Source: Vibrio sp. YMD68
GTDB lineage: Bacteria > Pseudomonadota > Gammaproteobacteria > Enterobacterales > Vibrionaceae
Assembly: GCF_029958905.1 (NCBI RefSeq)
Contig: NZ_CP124613.1
Coordinates: 682,001 to 746,000, forward strand
Reading direction: 5' to 3'
DNA length: 64,000 nucleotides
A model generated the notes under the pieces. It did not search any database. It saw only the letters and a program-made list of their open reading frames with translations, and was not told the DNA's origin. The position numbers and the translations under genes are program-made. How positions within the stretch are numbered: the stretch's first letter is position 1; each line of letters starts with the position of its first letter. Of the stretch, positions 1 through 11,172 are shown piece after piece.

Positions 1-4
1 AGAG

Positions 5-682
5 GTGGTGCGAATGTTTGCGTCTAACCTGACAGAGGTCCTATTAAGAACTCGTGCTCAGCAAGCGATTCACGAGCTGAACGCGAGTCTGGAACAGCAG
101 GTGAAAAGTAGAACGAAGCAACTGGAAGAAGCGAATGAAAAGCTTGAGCTATTGTCTAAAATGGACCCTCTAACACGGCTCGGCAATCGCCGGATGTTAG
201 AGCATTTAATGGAAAGCAAATGTTTGGCGCAAAAACAAGCCAAAACAAAATATGGTTTAATTTTGTTAGATATCGACCATTTTGGGCTGTTTAATAATCA
301 TTATGGTCATCTAGAGGGCGACATTGCGTTAATGCGTGTGGGGAACATTTTGAAACGATACACCCAACATGACGATGAAGTTTTCTGCCGAATCGGTGGC
401 GAAGAATTTGTGTTGTTAGTGGCCAATAAAAGCATCGAATCAGTACGAGTACTGGCGGAACTCATTCGAGAAGATATTGAGATGGAATCTATCCCTCATA
501 AGCCCAGCCCAACTCAGGACGTATTAACGGTTTCTATTGGTTACACTGTCATGGAACTGGACACCGATAAGTTTAACTTTGATTTGTTGTACGGTGAATC
601 GGATAAAGCGTTGTACCGCGCAAAAGAGGAAGGCCGAAATTGCGTAATGAGTACCATGGATCATCATGAAAAGGTGAAGTGA
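5..682 (+). CDS. GGDEF-domain diguanylate cyclase, C-terminal part (probably cut by the window edge)
   Basis: Makes cyclic di-GMP from two GTP, by family. In the visible 225 residues a short coiled-coil stretch (about 18-52, rich in Q/E/K/L) leads into a GGDEF domain. The signature is GGEEF at 131-135, preceded by LLDIDHFGLFNNHYGH, the metal and substrate region. There is no RxxD inhibitory site in the usual place before GGEEF. The first start codon is a GTG at base 5, but the frame is open to the edge of the window. A coiled-coil linker normally follows a sensory or receiver domain, so the true start is probably upstream. A hairpin terminator follows the stop. The cyclase call is secure; its input is unknown. 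Confidence 0.85.
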   Translation: MVRMFASNLTEVLLRTRAQQAIHELNASLEQQVKSRTKQLEEANEKLELLSKMDPLTRLGNRRMLEHLMESKCLAQKQAKTKYGLILLDIDHFGLFNNHYGHLEGDIALMRVGNILKRYTQHDDEVFCRIGGEEFVLLVANKSIESVRVLAELIREDIEMESIPHKPSPTQDVLTVSIGYTVMELDTDKFNFDLLYGESDKALYRAKEEGRNCVMSTMDHHEKVK

Positions 683-738
683 TAGACCGAGCCCGTACCA
701 CTCAACGTTCTAGTCGAGTTTTGCTTCTGCATTTATGA

Positions 739-769
739 CAACAAAACGGCCTTTTGAGCCGTTTTGTTG
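739..769 (+). terminator. Hairpin after the GGDEF gene
   Basis: A perfect 12-bp inverted repeat, CAACAAAACGGC / GCCGTTTTGTTG, with a 7-nt loop lies 57 bases after the GGDEF stop codon. The T-rich right arm gives it terminator character, although the tract after the stem is weak. Confidence 0.6.
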
Positions 770-833
770 GATTTAAAGACAGACATCTTAAACTCTGATG
801 CCTGCCCCTTATCTATTTTTCTAGACTTAATGC

Positions 834-938
834 CGCTAAACAGTATGTCGCTAAATCGTATCGGGCTAAATTGTATTCGCCAAGCTGTATTTCAGTTAAC
901 TGGATTTCAATTAACGGTATTTCAACAAATAACCGCGT
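834..938. repeat. Degenerate 15-bp tandem repeat, about 7 copies, next to the batD stop
   Basis: Successive 15-base units (834, 849, 864, 879, 894, 909, 924) share the pattern SSCTAAAYNGTATTY with drift. The array ends 5 bases before the batD stop codon (944-946). It has diverged more than the other arrays in this window. Confidence 0.6.
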
Positions 939-943
939 TTGGG

Positions 944-2640
944 TTACAGCTTAGTAAGCGCATCTACAGCCTTTGCTTGCCTCTTTTCGATTTTTTTCAT
1001 CAAGGAAAAGAGCGTTTTGTACTCTTCCTTTGAGATCTCTTGATGGCTTGTTTGTGCATAAGCTGAACCAAGTTTGGACGTGTAGTGATCGATAGATTCT
1101 GACTCTTCTTCGGTGAGCGACTCTTGCTCTTGTAGCCAGCGTGATAGGTAAAACTGGCTTTTGATAGCATCATGTTTGTCTATTGCCTGTTTAAAGGCTT
1201 CTAAGTTTGAACTGTCGCTGACGGCCACATTGTCGTTTCTGTGTTTGGCTAGATTGGCTTGTTTTTTCATGCGGATAATAACGCTCAACGAAACCACCCA
1301 AAGCACGGTAAATAAAGCGGTTAAGTAGGGCCATATTCCTCGGTCGTAGACAATACTGACGGTCTTAGGTAATTCCGCTGCGGGTGTAATGACTTCGCTG
1401 TTATTAGTATTGTTCGCTTCAGTGACCGAGACTATTAAACCTGGAACTAACGCTGTCTGCTGTTGATGTTGGTTGCTGTTCCACCAATGGATACTAATGT
1501 CAGAAAGTTGTTCATCAGCCACTGTTTGAGGTATCAACACCTGTTTAAGCGTCATTACTGTATTGCCAGATTCGTCTTGCGAAAATTGAGGTTTTTCATC
1601 ATAAACGCGAAATGAGGTTGGGTAATCAACGGACAAATTGGGGAACTGATTCGGGTTGAGCCCCTCTATCTTCAAAGTGACAATACGGGTCAGTGCATCG
1701 CCAACTTTGGTCTTTAAGGTGCTCACGCTATTCAGGACATTCGAGGCATTCGACGTACTTGGGTTACCAATCAACTGACCATCCTCATCAAGCCATTGCT
1801 GCTCTAGCACCAACTCGTTTGTGGGAAGCCATTCACCAGCATAATTATCAGGGATCGGAAGCACCGATAGGGCAAAGCGTTCTGCGGGCGTGTCCGCATT
1901 GATCATCTGAGTCGTGCCGGTACGATCATTACCGTGGATCACTGTTCCTGTGAAAGCGGGTCCGACGATGTTGTATTCCCCTGAATTGGACGCTTCAATG
2001 CGATATTGCTGGTCAACGATGGTGACCTCAACGCCATCGAGTACGCTTTGATATTGGTTGGGTTCACCTGCAAGTTCAATGCTCATACCATCGACTGTTG
2101 GTTGAATAATATGCGCGTTTTGTAAGCGCCTTGGGTCCGCTTTAATTATCAGTCGAAAATTCAACAGTGCACTTTCTTTAGGGTAGAGGGTCTCTCTAGA
2201 AAGGGACGTTTGTAATTCAATAAAATCACTGGCCTCTGGCTGGTTCTTATCCATTTTCACTTGGATATTTATAGGTTGGGTCTTTGCACCTGCAATCGTA
2301 AAACTAGGAATCGTCAGGGTTCCGAGTTTTTGCGCAGCTAAAGAGACATTCCATTCACTGCGGGTGTTTTTCTTCCCATTGATGATGTTGATTGAAGTGC
2401 CAAAGCTGGGTCTTCCCATGAAAAAGTCTTTTTCCAAAACACTTAAATCAATGTCATCTTGTGACACTCTTTCATCGGCAACGATTTTGAGTAGAAACAC
2501 TTCATTTTTTGTTACGCTATTGCTGCTCACGCTGGCCATTACATTGGCGGCAAGGCTGTGAGGGCTAATCAATAACAGCGTAACTAACGCGCATGTTGAC
2601 ACGATTTTTGACGAGAAACGAGATAGGGTAGATTTCATCT

Positions 2641-2647
<7 letters not shown>
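944..2647 (-). CDS. batD: BatD-like protein (oxygen tolerance family)
   Basis: A 567-residue envelope protein of the BatD family. It has an N-terminal signal peptide (hydrophobic LVTLLLISPHSLAA, cleavage near residue 34), a long beta-rich periplasmic region, one transmembrane helix near residues 440-460 (WPYLTALFTVLWVVSL) and a charged cytoplasmic tail. BatD proteins are thought to assemble with the VWA proteins BatA and BatB at the inner membrane; the biochemical role is unresolved. It is the last gene of the moxR-bat operon and overlaps batB by 7 bases. The start is ambiguous: tandem GTG codons at 2647 and 2644, or ATG at 2638, which fits the signal peptide best. A repeat array lies just beyond its stop. 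Confidence 0.85.
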
Positions 2648-4582
<1,935 letters not shown>

Positions 4583-4590
<8 letters not shown>

Positions 4591-5551
4591 AACCCCTCCT
4601 TAATACGATGACGACACAACATAAAAGCAGTGAAATGGACAGTGGCAGTCCGAACCATTCTGTTTGTGGCCGCCAGGTTTGCACCGCTTCGCTGACCGGT
4701 TCAAGTTCATTGATCGTGTCATAGATTGATGCTAGATCTTGAGTATCACGCGCTCGAAAATATTGGCCGCCGGTGAGTAGAGCAATGTTTTTTAGTGATT
4801 CTTCATCAAGATCACGGGCGGTATCGACCTTGCGAGTCATAAAGAATTCTTTAACCACCATTTCACCAGCACCAACACCCACGGTATAAATTGTGGTGCC
4901 ATACTGTTTTGCTATCTCAGCGGCTTCCATTGGGTCCAGTACACCCGCGGTGTTGCTTCCATCACTGAGCAAAATCATTACCCGTTGAGGGGCGTCACTA
5001 TCAATAAATGTTTTGGTTGCGACGGCAATACCATCGCCTATTGCGGTACTAGAACCAATCAATCCGAGCACGGTCTGATTGAGTTGCTGAGAGATTGTTT
5101 GTCTGTCTAAGGTCAAAGGTGTTTGTAAGTAGGCGTGATCGGCAAAAACAACCAACCCCATTCGGTCACCGGTTCGTTTGTTTATAAAGTCGGTGAGAAC
5201 GTTTTTAACCGCCGTCAATCGGTCAATAAATTGGTCACCTTGTCTCATGTCCTCTTGGGCCATTGAACCTGAAAGATCGACAACGAGCATCAAATCACGA
5301 TGTTCGGGCTGATGAGTGACGGGCTCTCCGTACCACACGGGCCGAGCGAGTGCGATTAACAAGAAGGCCCAGATAATCACAACAAGTGTCCGCAGTAACG
5401 TTTGCTTTGGGGCGGATTGACCTTTTGAGCTCGGCAAAAAAGGCAATTGCACTGGCGCCGACGTTTTTACGGGGGGAAGAAGACGATGAATGATCAATGG
5501 CAAGGGCAATAAGAAAACGGCCCACCACCACACAAACTCCAGACTAGCCAC
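4583..5551 (-). CDS. batA: BatA-like VWA-domain membrane protein
   Basis: An inner-membrane protein with a short N-terminal helix pair, a von Willebrand A domain carrying the MIDAS motif DLSGS, then a C-terminal membrane segment (GLPLSISLLLCCVVIVL). Such proteins display a metal-dependent adhesion-type domain to the periplasm and work with MoxR ATPases. The start chosen is GTG at 5551 (VASLEFVWWW): it has a GAGG ribosome site 8 bases upstream and overlaps the preceding stop by 8 bases, like the other joints of this operon. A longer frame from 5608 exists but has no supporting site and would overlap the preceding gene by 65 bases. Length with the chosen start is 322 residues. Confidence 0.87.
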
Positions 5552-6023
5552 GCTTGCGTCCTCGTTTTGGCGGCAGCGCCTCATTAACCCATTGGTAACA
5601 ATGTTCAATCAGCAACTGAGGCTCCTCTATCGACTCTTTTTTGTACAATGCTTGTTGCCACTGGTTGGCATTGGGCACAAAAGTGGGTGACGCTAAATGA
5701 GAATCTAAGAAGACATACCACTCTTGACCCGTCAGGTGAGCAATTTGCTCACGAGGAAAGTAACAAAGGGCGGCTTGGCGGACGAGCTCTATAGCGTCTG
5801 AAGGGTTTTGCTGATTTTGACCCTGTTGAAGCAGTTTCAAGGCGGTTTTCTTCGGCGCTAAGCGCTTTTTATTCCACTTCATTAGCCCTAAAATCAAAGC
5901 AATCACTGCGATGATAGCGAACGCTGAACCCCACCAACCCCAAGCTAGGGGAAACCACGAAGGGACAGGCGGAAGTTGTAAGTCGTTCAGTGGCAATAGG
6001 GCCGAGCTAGATGAATCCTTCAT
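5544..6023 (-). CDS. DUF4381 membrane protein of the bat operon
   Basis: A 159-residue protein with one strong transmembrane segment near residues 25-47 (LAWGWWGSAFAIIAVIALIL) followed by a basic cytoplasmic part with the sequence QEWYVFLDS. This fits the DUF4381 family, regularly found between the DUF58 and batA genes in MoxR operons. No enzymatic motif is visible. It starts immediately after the DUF58 stop codon with no gap, so it is translationally coupled. Its function is unknown; the context suggests an accessory role in assembling the VWA complex. Confidence 0.75.
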   Translation of the reverse strand: MKDSSSSALLPLNDLQLPPVPSWFPLAWGWWGSAFAIIAVIALILGLMKWNKKRLAPKKTALKLLQQGQNQQNPSDAIELVRQAALCYFPREQIAHLTGQEWYVFLDSHLASPTFVPNANQWQQALYKKESIEEPQLLIEHCYQWVNEALPPKRGRKRG

Positions 6024-6965
6024 TTAGAGATGTCCAGATAGTTGATTGAGTAGTGGTTGGTTACTTGAGATAGAGGTGAACGAAATACCGAGTGATTCGC
6101 TGGCTTGCTTTAAGCCCTCTAGATGTTGATTATACTTGCTTTTGATACTGTCACGACTTTTTCGAGACGAGAAATCAATCCATTGTGAACGGCGCTTGTC
6201 CGTTACTTTTTCTACGCCACGAAAAGACGTTTCACCGTATTCGAGTGGATCCGAAAAGTGCACCATTCGCAGTAAGTTGTGCTGTCGTAAACGTTTTAGA
6301 AGCGATCCACATGGCTCATCAAAACGTACAAAATCACTCAGCAAAATGATTTCACTGCCTTTGGGACACAAACGATGAAGAGCGTGGAGCCCATCAGTCA
6401 TTGACGCAAGTCGATCGCCAGGCGTTTTGGTATGATTGCCAAGCCCTTGGTCATGGGCCTGAATCAATTGCTGTAACAGCATTAATGGGCCACGGTCGCG
6501 AGCTGTTGGCTTAATATCAATCAAAGCGTAACCCGTATCAATGACCGCACCGATACGATCCCCATTGGCGACGCACAGCCAACTGAGTAAACTCGCCATG
6601 TGGGACATTTGCACCGACTTAAACTGCAACGTTGAACCAAAGAACATACTTGGGCTTAGGTCAATGTAGAGTACGACCGGCTTTTCACATTCTTCGGTAA
6701 ATAGCTTGGTGTGTGCTTTTCCGGTTCGAGCAGTGACACGCCAGTCGATACTGCGAATATCATCACCAGCCTGATATTGGCGAACTTCAGCAAAATCCAT
6801 TCCTCTGCCGAGCTTTTTGCTTTGATGTTGCCCCGCTATTTGAGCCCACAGACTCTTGGCTGGAGACAACCAATGAATGCTGTGTTGCTTATAATAAATA
6901 AGCTCCTCTAGCGAAAGCGTGGCGCCATTAAATTGATCTGGCAGGGCGCGGTGATTCGTTTCCAT
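6024..6965 (-). CDS. DUF58 domain protein
   Basis: A 313-residue protein of the DUF58 family, a degenerate VWA-like fold. The conserved core is present: GRGMDFAEVRQYQAGDDIRSIDWR at about residues 54-76 and the strand VVLYIDLSPSM, which keeps a DxSxS MIDAS-like motif. Members are soluble or peripheral and are always coupled to MoxR AAA+ ATPases, as here, where only 3 bases separate the genes. The likely role is as adaptor between the ATPase and the membrane VWA proteins. That role is inferred from context. Confidence 0.85.
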   Translation of the reverse strand: METNHRALPDQFNGATLSLEELIYYKQHSIHWLSPAKSLWAQIAGQHQSKKLGRGMDFAEVRQYQAGDDIRSIDWRVTARTGKAHTKLFTEECEKPVVLYIDLSPSMFFGSTLQFKSVQMSHMASLLSWLCVANGDRIGAVIDTGYALIDIKPTARDRGPLMLLQQLIQAHDQGLGNHTKTPGDRLASMTDGLHALHRLCPKGSEIILLSDFVRFDEPCGSLLKRLRQHNLLRMVHFSDPLEYGETSFRGVEKVTDKRRSQWIDFSSRKSRDSIKSKYNQHLEGLKQASESLGISFTSISSNQPLLNQLSGHL

Positions 6966-6968
6966 TGC

Positions 6969-7925
6969 TTATGCGCTACCCACAAGAGACAAAAGATGAT
7001 TGATGACTTTGTTCGGGTGGATGCCTTCCGCTTGAGCTTGATAGGAAAGTAGTAAGCGGTGGCGTAACACAGGGAATGCCATCGCCTGTACATCTTCTGG
7101 TGATACAAAGTCTCGACCAGAAAGCCAGGCGTGTGCTCGAGCACATCGATCCAGTGCAATAGTAGCTCGTGGGCTGACTCCTAACTCGATCCACTGGGAC
7201 AGCGTCTGGTCATAATCACCGGGATGACGTGTCGCCATCACAAGACGAATGATGTACTGCTCAATGCTGTCAGCCATATGAATATTCAGTACGTCCTGCC
7301 GAGCTGAAAAAATATCTTTCTGGCTCAAAGTTGGCGGTGCGATGGCCTGCTCACCTTTGGCTTCTCCACGATTCAGTCTTAATATTTCAAGCTCACTTGC
7401 CGCATCTGGGTATTCAACATCAAGATGAAGTAAAAAACGATCAAGCTGAGCTTCAGGAAGAGGGTATGTTCCTTCTTGTTCAATCGGGTTTTGTGTTGCC
7501 ATGACCAAAAACAGTTCTGGCAGCTTATACGTATTTTTACCTGCCGTTATCTGTTTTTCTGCCATCGCTTCAAGCATTGCCGCCTGAACTTTTGCGGGTG
7601 CTCGGTTAATTTCATCGGCTAATAATAATGAATTAAAAATAGGGCCGGGTTGAAACTGAAATTCGCCGGTTTCCTGCCTAAATATGTCGGTACCCGTGAG
7701 GTCTGCAGGCAGTAAGTCTGGAGTGAATTGTATTCGGTGAAAGTCACCCTCTATACAATCGGCAAGGGATTTCACCGCACGGGTTTTAGCAAGGCCAGGT
7801 GGACCTTCCACCAAAATATGCCCGTCAGCTAGAAGCGCTACTAACAACTGTTTTACTAGGTTAGGTTGCCCAATCACTTGGCTTTCAAGGTAGGTCTGAA
7901 GTTGTTGTATGGCTTGTATGGTCAT
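6969..7925 (-). CDS. MoxR-family AAA+ ATPase
   Basis: A 318-residue AAA+ ATPase. Walker A is GPPGLAKT at 41-48, Walker B is LLLADEINR with the acidic pair at 103-104, and sensor 1 is MATQNP. MoxR proteins act as chaperone-like remodellers of VWA proteins, and this is the first gene of the moxR-DUF58-DUF4381-batA-batB/C-batD operon. The ATG at 7925 has an AGGAGA ribosome site 8 bases upstream. The promoter should lie in the 394-base gap upstream. The family assignment is secure; the physiological role (oxidative or envelope stress tolerance in other bacteria) is by analogy. Confidence 0.9.
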   Translation of the reverse strand: MTIQAIQQLQTYLESQVIGQPNLVKQLLVALLADGHILVEGPPGLAKTRAVKSLADCIEGDFHRIQFTPDLLPADLTGTDIFRQETGEFQFQPGPIFNSLLLADEINRAPAKVQAAMLEAMAEKQITAGKNTYKLPELFLVMATQNPIEQEGTYPLPEAQLDRFLLHLDVEYPDAASELEILRLNRGEAKGEQAIAPPTLSQKDIFSARQDVLNIHMADSIEQYIIRLVMATRHPGDYDQTLSQWIELGVSPRATIALDRCARAHAWLSGRDFVSPEDVQAMAFPVLRHRLLLSYQAQAEGIHPNKVINHLLSLVGSA

Positions 7926-8319
7926 TGATCGAGTTCTCCTAATTTCTCAATTAGTGAGTCAAAAATGGAATTAGTTCCATCAACTTGACGATGTGCTCAC
8001 CGCTTGCAGAAAAATACCCACATAGAACATGTTAATTATTAGATAATTACATTATGGGGGCAATAGAGTTGGTTCCAAGAGTTGATTCAACGAAAAATGG
8101 CTCAGGCGACCAATTTTGACGTTTTCTTAAAATTAACGGTTATATTTTGTTCGATTAAAGGCGGAGTTGAAATGGCGACCCGTCATGAGTTATCGCACAA
8201 CGCTAGAATAAGAGCGTAGGAATGGGTAAACTCGTGAGCAGTGAATCTTGTAACGTTTGACGCGTATAAATTTTGTCGTTTATAACTTTTTTCGTTTATA
8301 ACTTTGGTAGGTGTAAATA
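7926..8319. other. Intergenic region between moxR and the small acidic gene
   Basis: A 394-base divergent promoter region, AT-rich. No convincing coding frame or known RNA was seen. Its right end carries a duplicated 14-base sequence (8276-8289 and 8292-8305) just before the ribosome site of the next gene. Confidence 0.5.
8276..8305. repeat. 16-bp-period direct duplication, TCGTTTATAACTTT, in a 5' leader
   Basis: Exact copies at 8276-8289 and 8292-8305, with a weaker third relative before them (8260-8274). They lie 15-44 bases upstream of the start codon of the 66-residue gene, so they may alter its leader. Confidence 0.7.
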
Positions 8320-8520
8320 ATGAGTGATTTTGAAAAAGAGCTAGAGCAAATGTCTCAGCTAGCATCGGATGAACCAGAGGCAAAACTGCCTTCTCTGGAA
8401 GAACAAAAAAATGTGGTTGCCGAGTTAAAGAAGCTGGAAGCAGAAGGTAAGTTAACCCCTGAAATTCTAGAAGCTCATTTTGGCCAGTTCTACGCAAAAA
8501 GTGACGCGCCCATTCACTAA
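8320..8520 (+). CDS. Small acidic protein, unknown function
   Basis: A 66-residue soluble, acidic, probably all-helical protein; about a third of its residues are D, E or K, with the amphipathic run QKNVVAELKKLEAEGKL. No signal peptide, membrane segment or metal motif. I do not recognise a named family. It is likely a real gene: a GGTAGG ribosome site precedes the ATG, and a UUCG-loop terminator sits 40 bases after the stop, making a monocistronic unit. The composition suggests a small binding partner or regulator, which is only a guess. Confidence 0.75.
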   Translation: MSDFEKELEQMSQLASDEPEAKLPSLEEQKNVVAELKKLEAEGKLTPEILEAHFGQFYAKSDAPIH

Positions 8521-8559
8521 TGTGGTATGAATGAATAGCCCGTTGTCTCGTATTTTAAG

Positions 8560-8583
8560 AGCCCGTTTCGACGGGCTTTTTTT
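8560..8583 (+). terminator. Intrinsic terminator with UUCG tetraloop
   Basis: AGCCCGT-TTCG-ACGGGCT followed by seven T. A textbook Rho-independent terminator for the 66-residue gene. Confidence 0.95.
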
Positions 8584-8614
8584 ATTTGAAAGCTCTGGCT
8601 GTGTTTGAGAGCTT

Positions 8615-8660
8615 TTCGGTTTGAAATATGTTCGGTTTGAAATATGTTCGGTTTGAAATC
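8615..8660. repeat. 16-bp tandem repeat, 3 copies, TTCGGTTTGAAATATG
   Basis: Two exact units (8615-8630, 8631-8646) and a partial third (8647-8660) lie between the terminator of the small gene and the start of the permease at 8733. Confidence 0.9.
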
Positions 8661-8732
8661 TTTTTCGCGAAAAACGGGTCATCTTAGGTTGTCGTCTTAA
8701 TACGTTTGAAAGAACATCGATAGGAGTTTTCA

Positions 8733-9683
8733 TTGTCAACGGGTCTCATTACATTCATCGCCATGGTTGCATTTGCAGCGAACTCATTGCTCTGCCGTTT
8801 TGCACTGGCGCAATTTGCGATCGATCCGGGCTCCTTTACCGTGCTGCGCCTCTTGTCTGGTATGTTCACGCTACTGTTTATACACCTGATGAGCCGTAAG
8901 CTTGTGAATAGAGAAGTTGAGAGCAAAAACCTCGAGAACAGAGAACCGGGCATTAAGCCCCATTCTGGCCAAGAGGAAACGTTATTTTCATCTGGAAAAG
9001 AGAGTGTTAAGGCAATACTGTTCGGCGGTTTGGCCCTGTTTATTTACGCGATTGGCTTTTCTTATGCTTATGTCGAGTTAGCCGCAGGAACAGGGGCGTT
9101 GCTTCTTTTTGGTGCCGTTCAGCTGACTATGATCGCCTTTCATTTGTCTCAAGGCAACTCACTTAACCGTTATGAATCGGGCGGTTTATTGATCGCGATT
9201 CTTGGTTTTGTCTTTCTCATGCTGCCATCGGCATCAGCACCAGATTTGAAGTCTGCGCTGTTGATGGTTTTGGCGGGCATCAGTTGGGCTGTGCTCACGT
9301 TATTAGGAAAACGTAAAGTCGGTGCTTCTCCAAGGGTGAGCATGACACAGAGTTTTTTAGGCGCGGCTGTACTCACTTTAATACTCACCCCTTGGATGTT
9401 AAATATTGAACAAATATCGCTGCAAGGTGCTCTTTGGGCACTGCTGTCTGGGATTTTTGCATCGGGCATTGGTTATGTGATTTGGTATTTGGCCCTAACC
9501 AGCTTGTCCGTCTTACAGGCTTCTGTTGCTCAGTTATCGGTGCCGATCATAGCGTTAGTCGCAGGTGCAATATTACTTGGGGAGTTGCTGTCGATCACTG
9601 TGATGGTCACCAGCGTGATGATACTTGGGGGGATTGCATTGATATTTTGGGGTAAAAAGGCAGATAAAAAAGGAACACACTAA
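8733..9683 (+). CDS. EamA/DMT-family permease
   Basis: A 316-residue inner-membrane protein with about ten hydrophobic helices in two EamA repeats. A hydrophilic loop (about residues 53-85) after the second helix is longer than usual for the family. DMT permeases export amino acids, nucleosides or other small metabolites; the substrate cannot be told from sequence. The start is TTG at 8733, supported by a TAGGAG ribosome site 6 bases upstream and by the need for the first helix; the next ATG (residue 11) would truncate that helix. A tandem repeat lies on each side of the gene. Confidence 0.85.
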   Translation: MSTGLITFIAMVAFAANSLLCRFALAQFAIDPGSFTVLRLLSGMFTLLFIHLMSRKLVNREVESKNLENREPGIKPHSGQEETLFSSGKESVKAILFGGLALFIYAIGFSYAYVELAAGTGALLLFGAVQLTMIAFHLSQGNSLNRYESGGLLIAILGFVFLMLPSASAPDLKSALLMVLAGISWAVLTLLGKRKVGASPRVSMTQSFLGAAVLTLILTPWMLNIEQISLQGALWALLSGIFASGIGYVIWYLALTSLSVLQASVAQLSVPIIALVAGAILLGELLSITVMVTSVMILGGIALIFWGKKADKKGTH

Positions 9684-9704
9684 AAGGCTGAGATGCAAAC
9701 TGCT

Positions 9705-9775
9705 GGGCTATTAATTACTGAGCTATTACTTACTGGGCTATTAATTATTGAGTTATAAATCATGGAGCTATAAAC
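9705..9775. repeat. 15-bp tandem repeat, about 5 copies, just after the permease stop
   Basis: Units GGGCTATTAATTACT (9705), GAGCTATTACTTACT (9720) and GGGCTATTAATTATT (9735), then two shorter degenerate copies to 9775. The array begins 22 bases after the stop codon. Confidence 0.85.
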
Positions 9776-9780
9776 AGAAA

Positions 9781-9855
9781 CACCGCCCTGCGTAGGACGG
9801 TGTTGGGGTTACTATGGTTGATTTACCATGCTTGAGCCACAAAAGAGTTGGCTCA
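9781..9855 (-). terminator. Three consecutive hairpins between the permease and pyrC
   Basis: Hairpin 1, 9781-9802: CACCGCCCT-gcgt-AGGACGGTG, 9 bp with one mismatch, T-rich on the minus-strand exit. Hairpin 2, 9814-9829: ATGGT-6-ACCAT. Hairpin 3, 9833-9855: TGAGCCA-9-TGGCTCA. They lie 29 bases after the pyrC stop, so they probably terminate pyrC and may also act on the opposing permease transcript. Confidence 0.6.
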
Positions 9856-9883
9856 CAATAGAATAGCGGATGGTTTAAACCGT

Positions 9884-10912
9884 CTATTTTACCTTCCACT
9901 CAATGTTTTCACCCGCTCGAATTGGCACCACGGTATTTTGACCAAATGGCATCGTTTCAGCGACTGGCCATGATTCTTTCACTAAAGTGATCGTATCACT
10001 GTTGCGTGGTTGCCCATAGAAATCTGGACCGTTATGGCTGGTGAATGCTTCAAGGTTTTCAATCTTACCTTCTAATTCAAACACTTCAGCGTAAAGCTCA
10101 ACCGCAGCATGGGCAGTATAAGATCCGGCACAACCGCAGGCTGCTTCTTTGTTTTCTTTAGTGTGTGGCGCTGAATCGGTACCGATGAAGAATTTTTTGC
10201 TACCGCTTGTAGCCGCTTCAATCAACGCTTGTTGATGAGTGCCACGCTTCAAAATAGGTAAGCAGTAAAAGTGTGGTTTGATACCACCAACTAGCATGTG
10301 ATTACGGTTATAAAGAAGGTGGTGCGCGGTAATGGTTGCCGCAACGTTGTCGTTGGCATTGTTTACAAAGTTTGCGGCGTCAGCGGTTGTGATGTGCTCT
10401 AGAACGATTTTAAGGTTAGGAAAATCGTTGACAATAGGCGCTAATACCGTGTCTAGGAACTCTTTTTCACGGTCAAAAATATCCACATCGTGAGTGGTCA
10501 CTTCGCCGTGAATCAACAACAACATACCGACTTCTTGCATTGCTTCGAAAACAGGGTAGATATTTTTTGCCGATGTCACCCCTGAATCTGAGTTCGTGGT
10601 TGCTCCGGCAGGGTAAAGCTTAGCAGCAACGACCGCGCCTGAGGCTTTCGCTTTACGAATTTCATCAGGGGTTGTGTTGTCTGTCAGGTAAAGCGCCATC
10701 AGTGGTTCAAATCGCTCACTGTGATTTTGAGCTAGAATGCGGTCGCGATAAGCAATAGCCAGTTCCGTATTGGTCACAGGTGGGACAGTATTCGGCATAA
10801 TTAGAGCACGGCCGTTGTAGCGGCTGATATCGCGAACCGTGTCGGCAAGAACGTCGCCATCGCGAAGATGAACGTGCCAGTCGTCAGGACGAGTGATAGT
10901 AATTGTTGTCAT
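9884..10912 (-). CDS. pyrC: Dihydroorotase
   Basis: Catalyses reversible cyclisation of N-carbamoyl-aspartate to dihydroorotate, step three of pyrimidine synthesis, in the cytoplasm. The 342 residues match the class II PyrC of enterics and vibrios. The metal-binding HVH is at the N-terminus ([11 protein letters not shown]), the lysine that is carbamylated in the family is in [13 protein letters not shown], and [13 protein letters not shown] is the late conserved block. A sequence almost identical to a PurR operator lies 56 bases upstream, in line with the known PurR control of pyrC in E. coli. Transcribed alone. Confidence 0.97.
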   Translation of the reverse strand: MTTITITRPDDWHVHLRDGDVLADTVRDISRYNGRALIMPNTVPPVTNTELAIAYRDRILAQNHSERFEPLMALYLTDNTTPDEIRKAKASGAVVAAKLYPAGATTNSDSGVTSAKNIYPVFEAMQEVGMLLLIHGEVTTHDVDIFDREKEFLDTVLAPIVNDFPNLKIVLEHITTADAANFVNNANDNVAATITAHHLLYNRNHMLVGGIKPHFYCLPILKRGTHQQALIEAATSGSKKFFIGTDSAPHTKENKEAACGCAGSYTAHAAVELYAEVFELEGKIENLEAFTSHNGPDFYGQPRNSDTITLVKESWPVAETMPFGQNTVVPIRAGENIEWKVK

Positions 10913-10967
10913 TGAAAAGCTCCCACCAATGAGTTGTTGAGTGATTGGAGCCCAAACGGAACAATGA

Positions 10968-10983
10968 ACGCAAACGCTTCCGT
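10968..10983 (-). promoter_or_regulatory. Candidate PurR operator upstream of pyrC
   Basis: ACGCAAACGCTTCCGT matches the palindromic PurR consensus ACGCAAACGTTTGCGT at 14 of 16 bases. It is 56 bases upstream of the pyrC start codon, in the likely promoter. E. coli pyrC is a known PurR target. purR itself is not in this window. Confidence 0.7.
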
Positions 10984-11172
10984 CTAGGCGACAGGATGAT
11001 AGTGGAAAAGTGGATGTATTTCACGTTTTTTCTCAATGCTATTCGTTATTTGAGTCTATTCAGCGATGATAACCGTTGTTAGATAGGCGGCGATGTCGTT
11101 ATACTTTTCAACGCCGTTACGTCACTATAAATATCCTGAGTTCGGGGTAATCAAAACAACTAAAGGTAGTCC

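Noticed and set aside
764..1033. Plus-strand frame with Leu/Phe-rich repeats next to batD
   Set aside because: The pattern comes from the 15-bp repeat array, and the rest is antisense to the batD end. No ribosome site.
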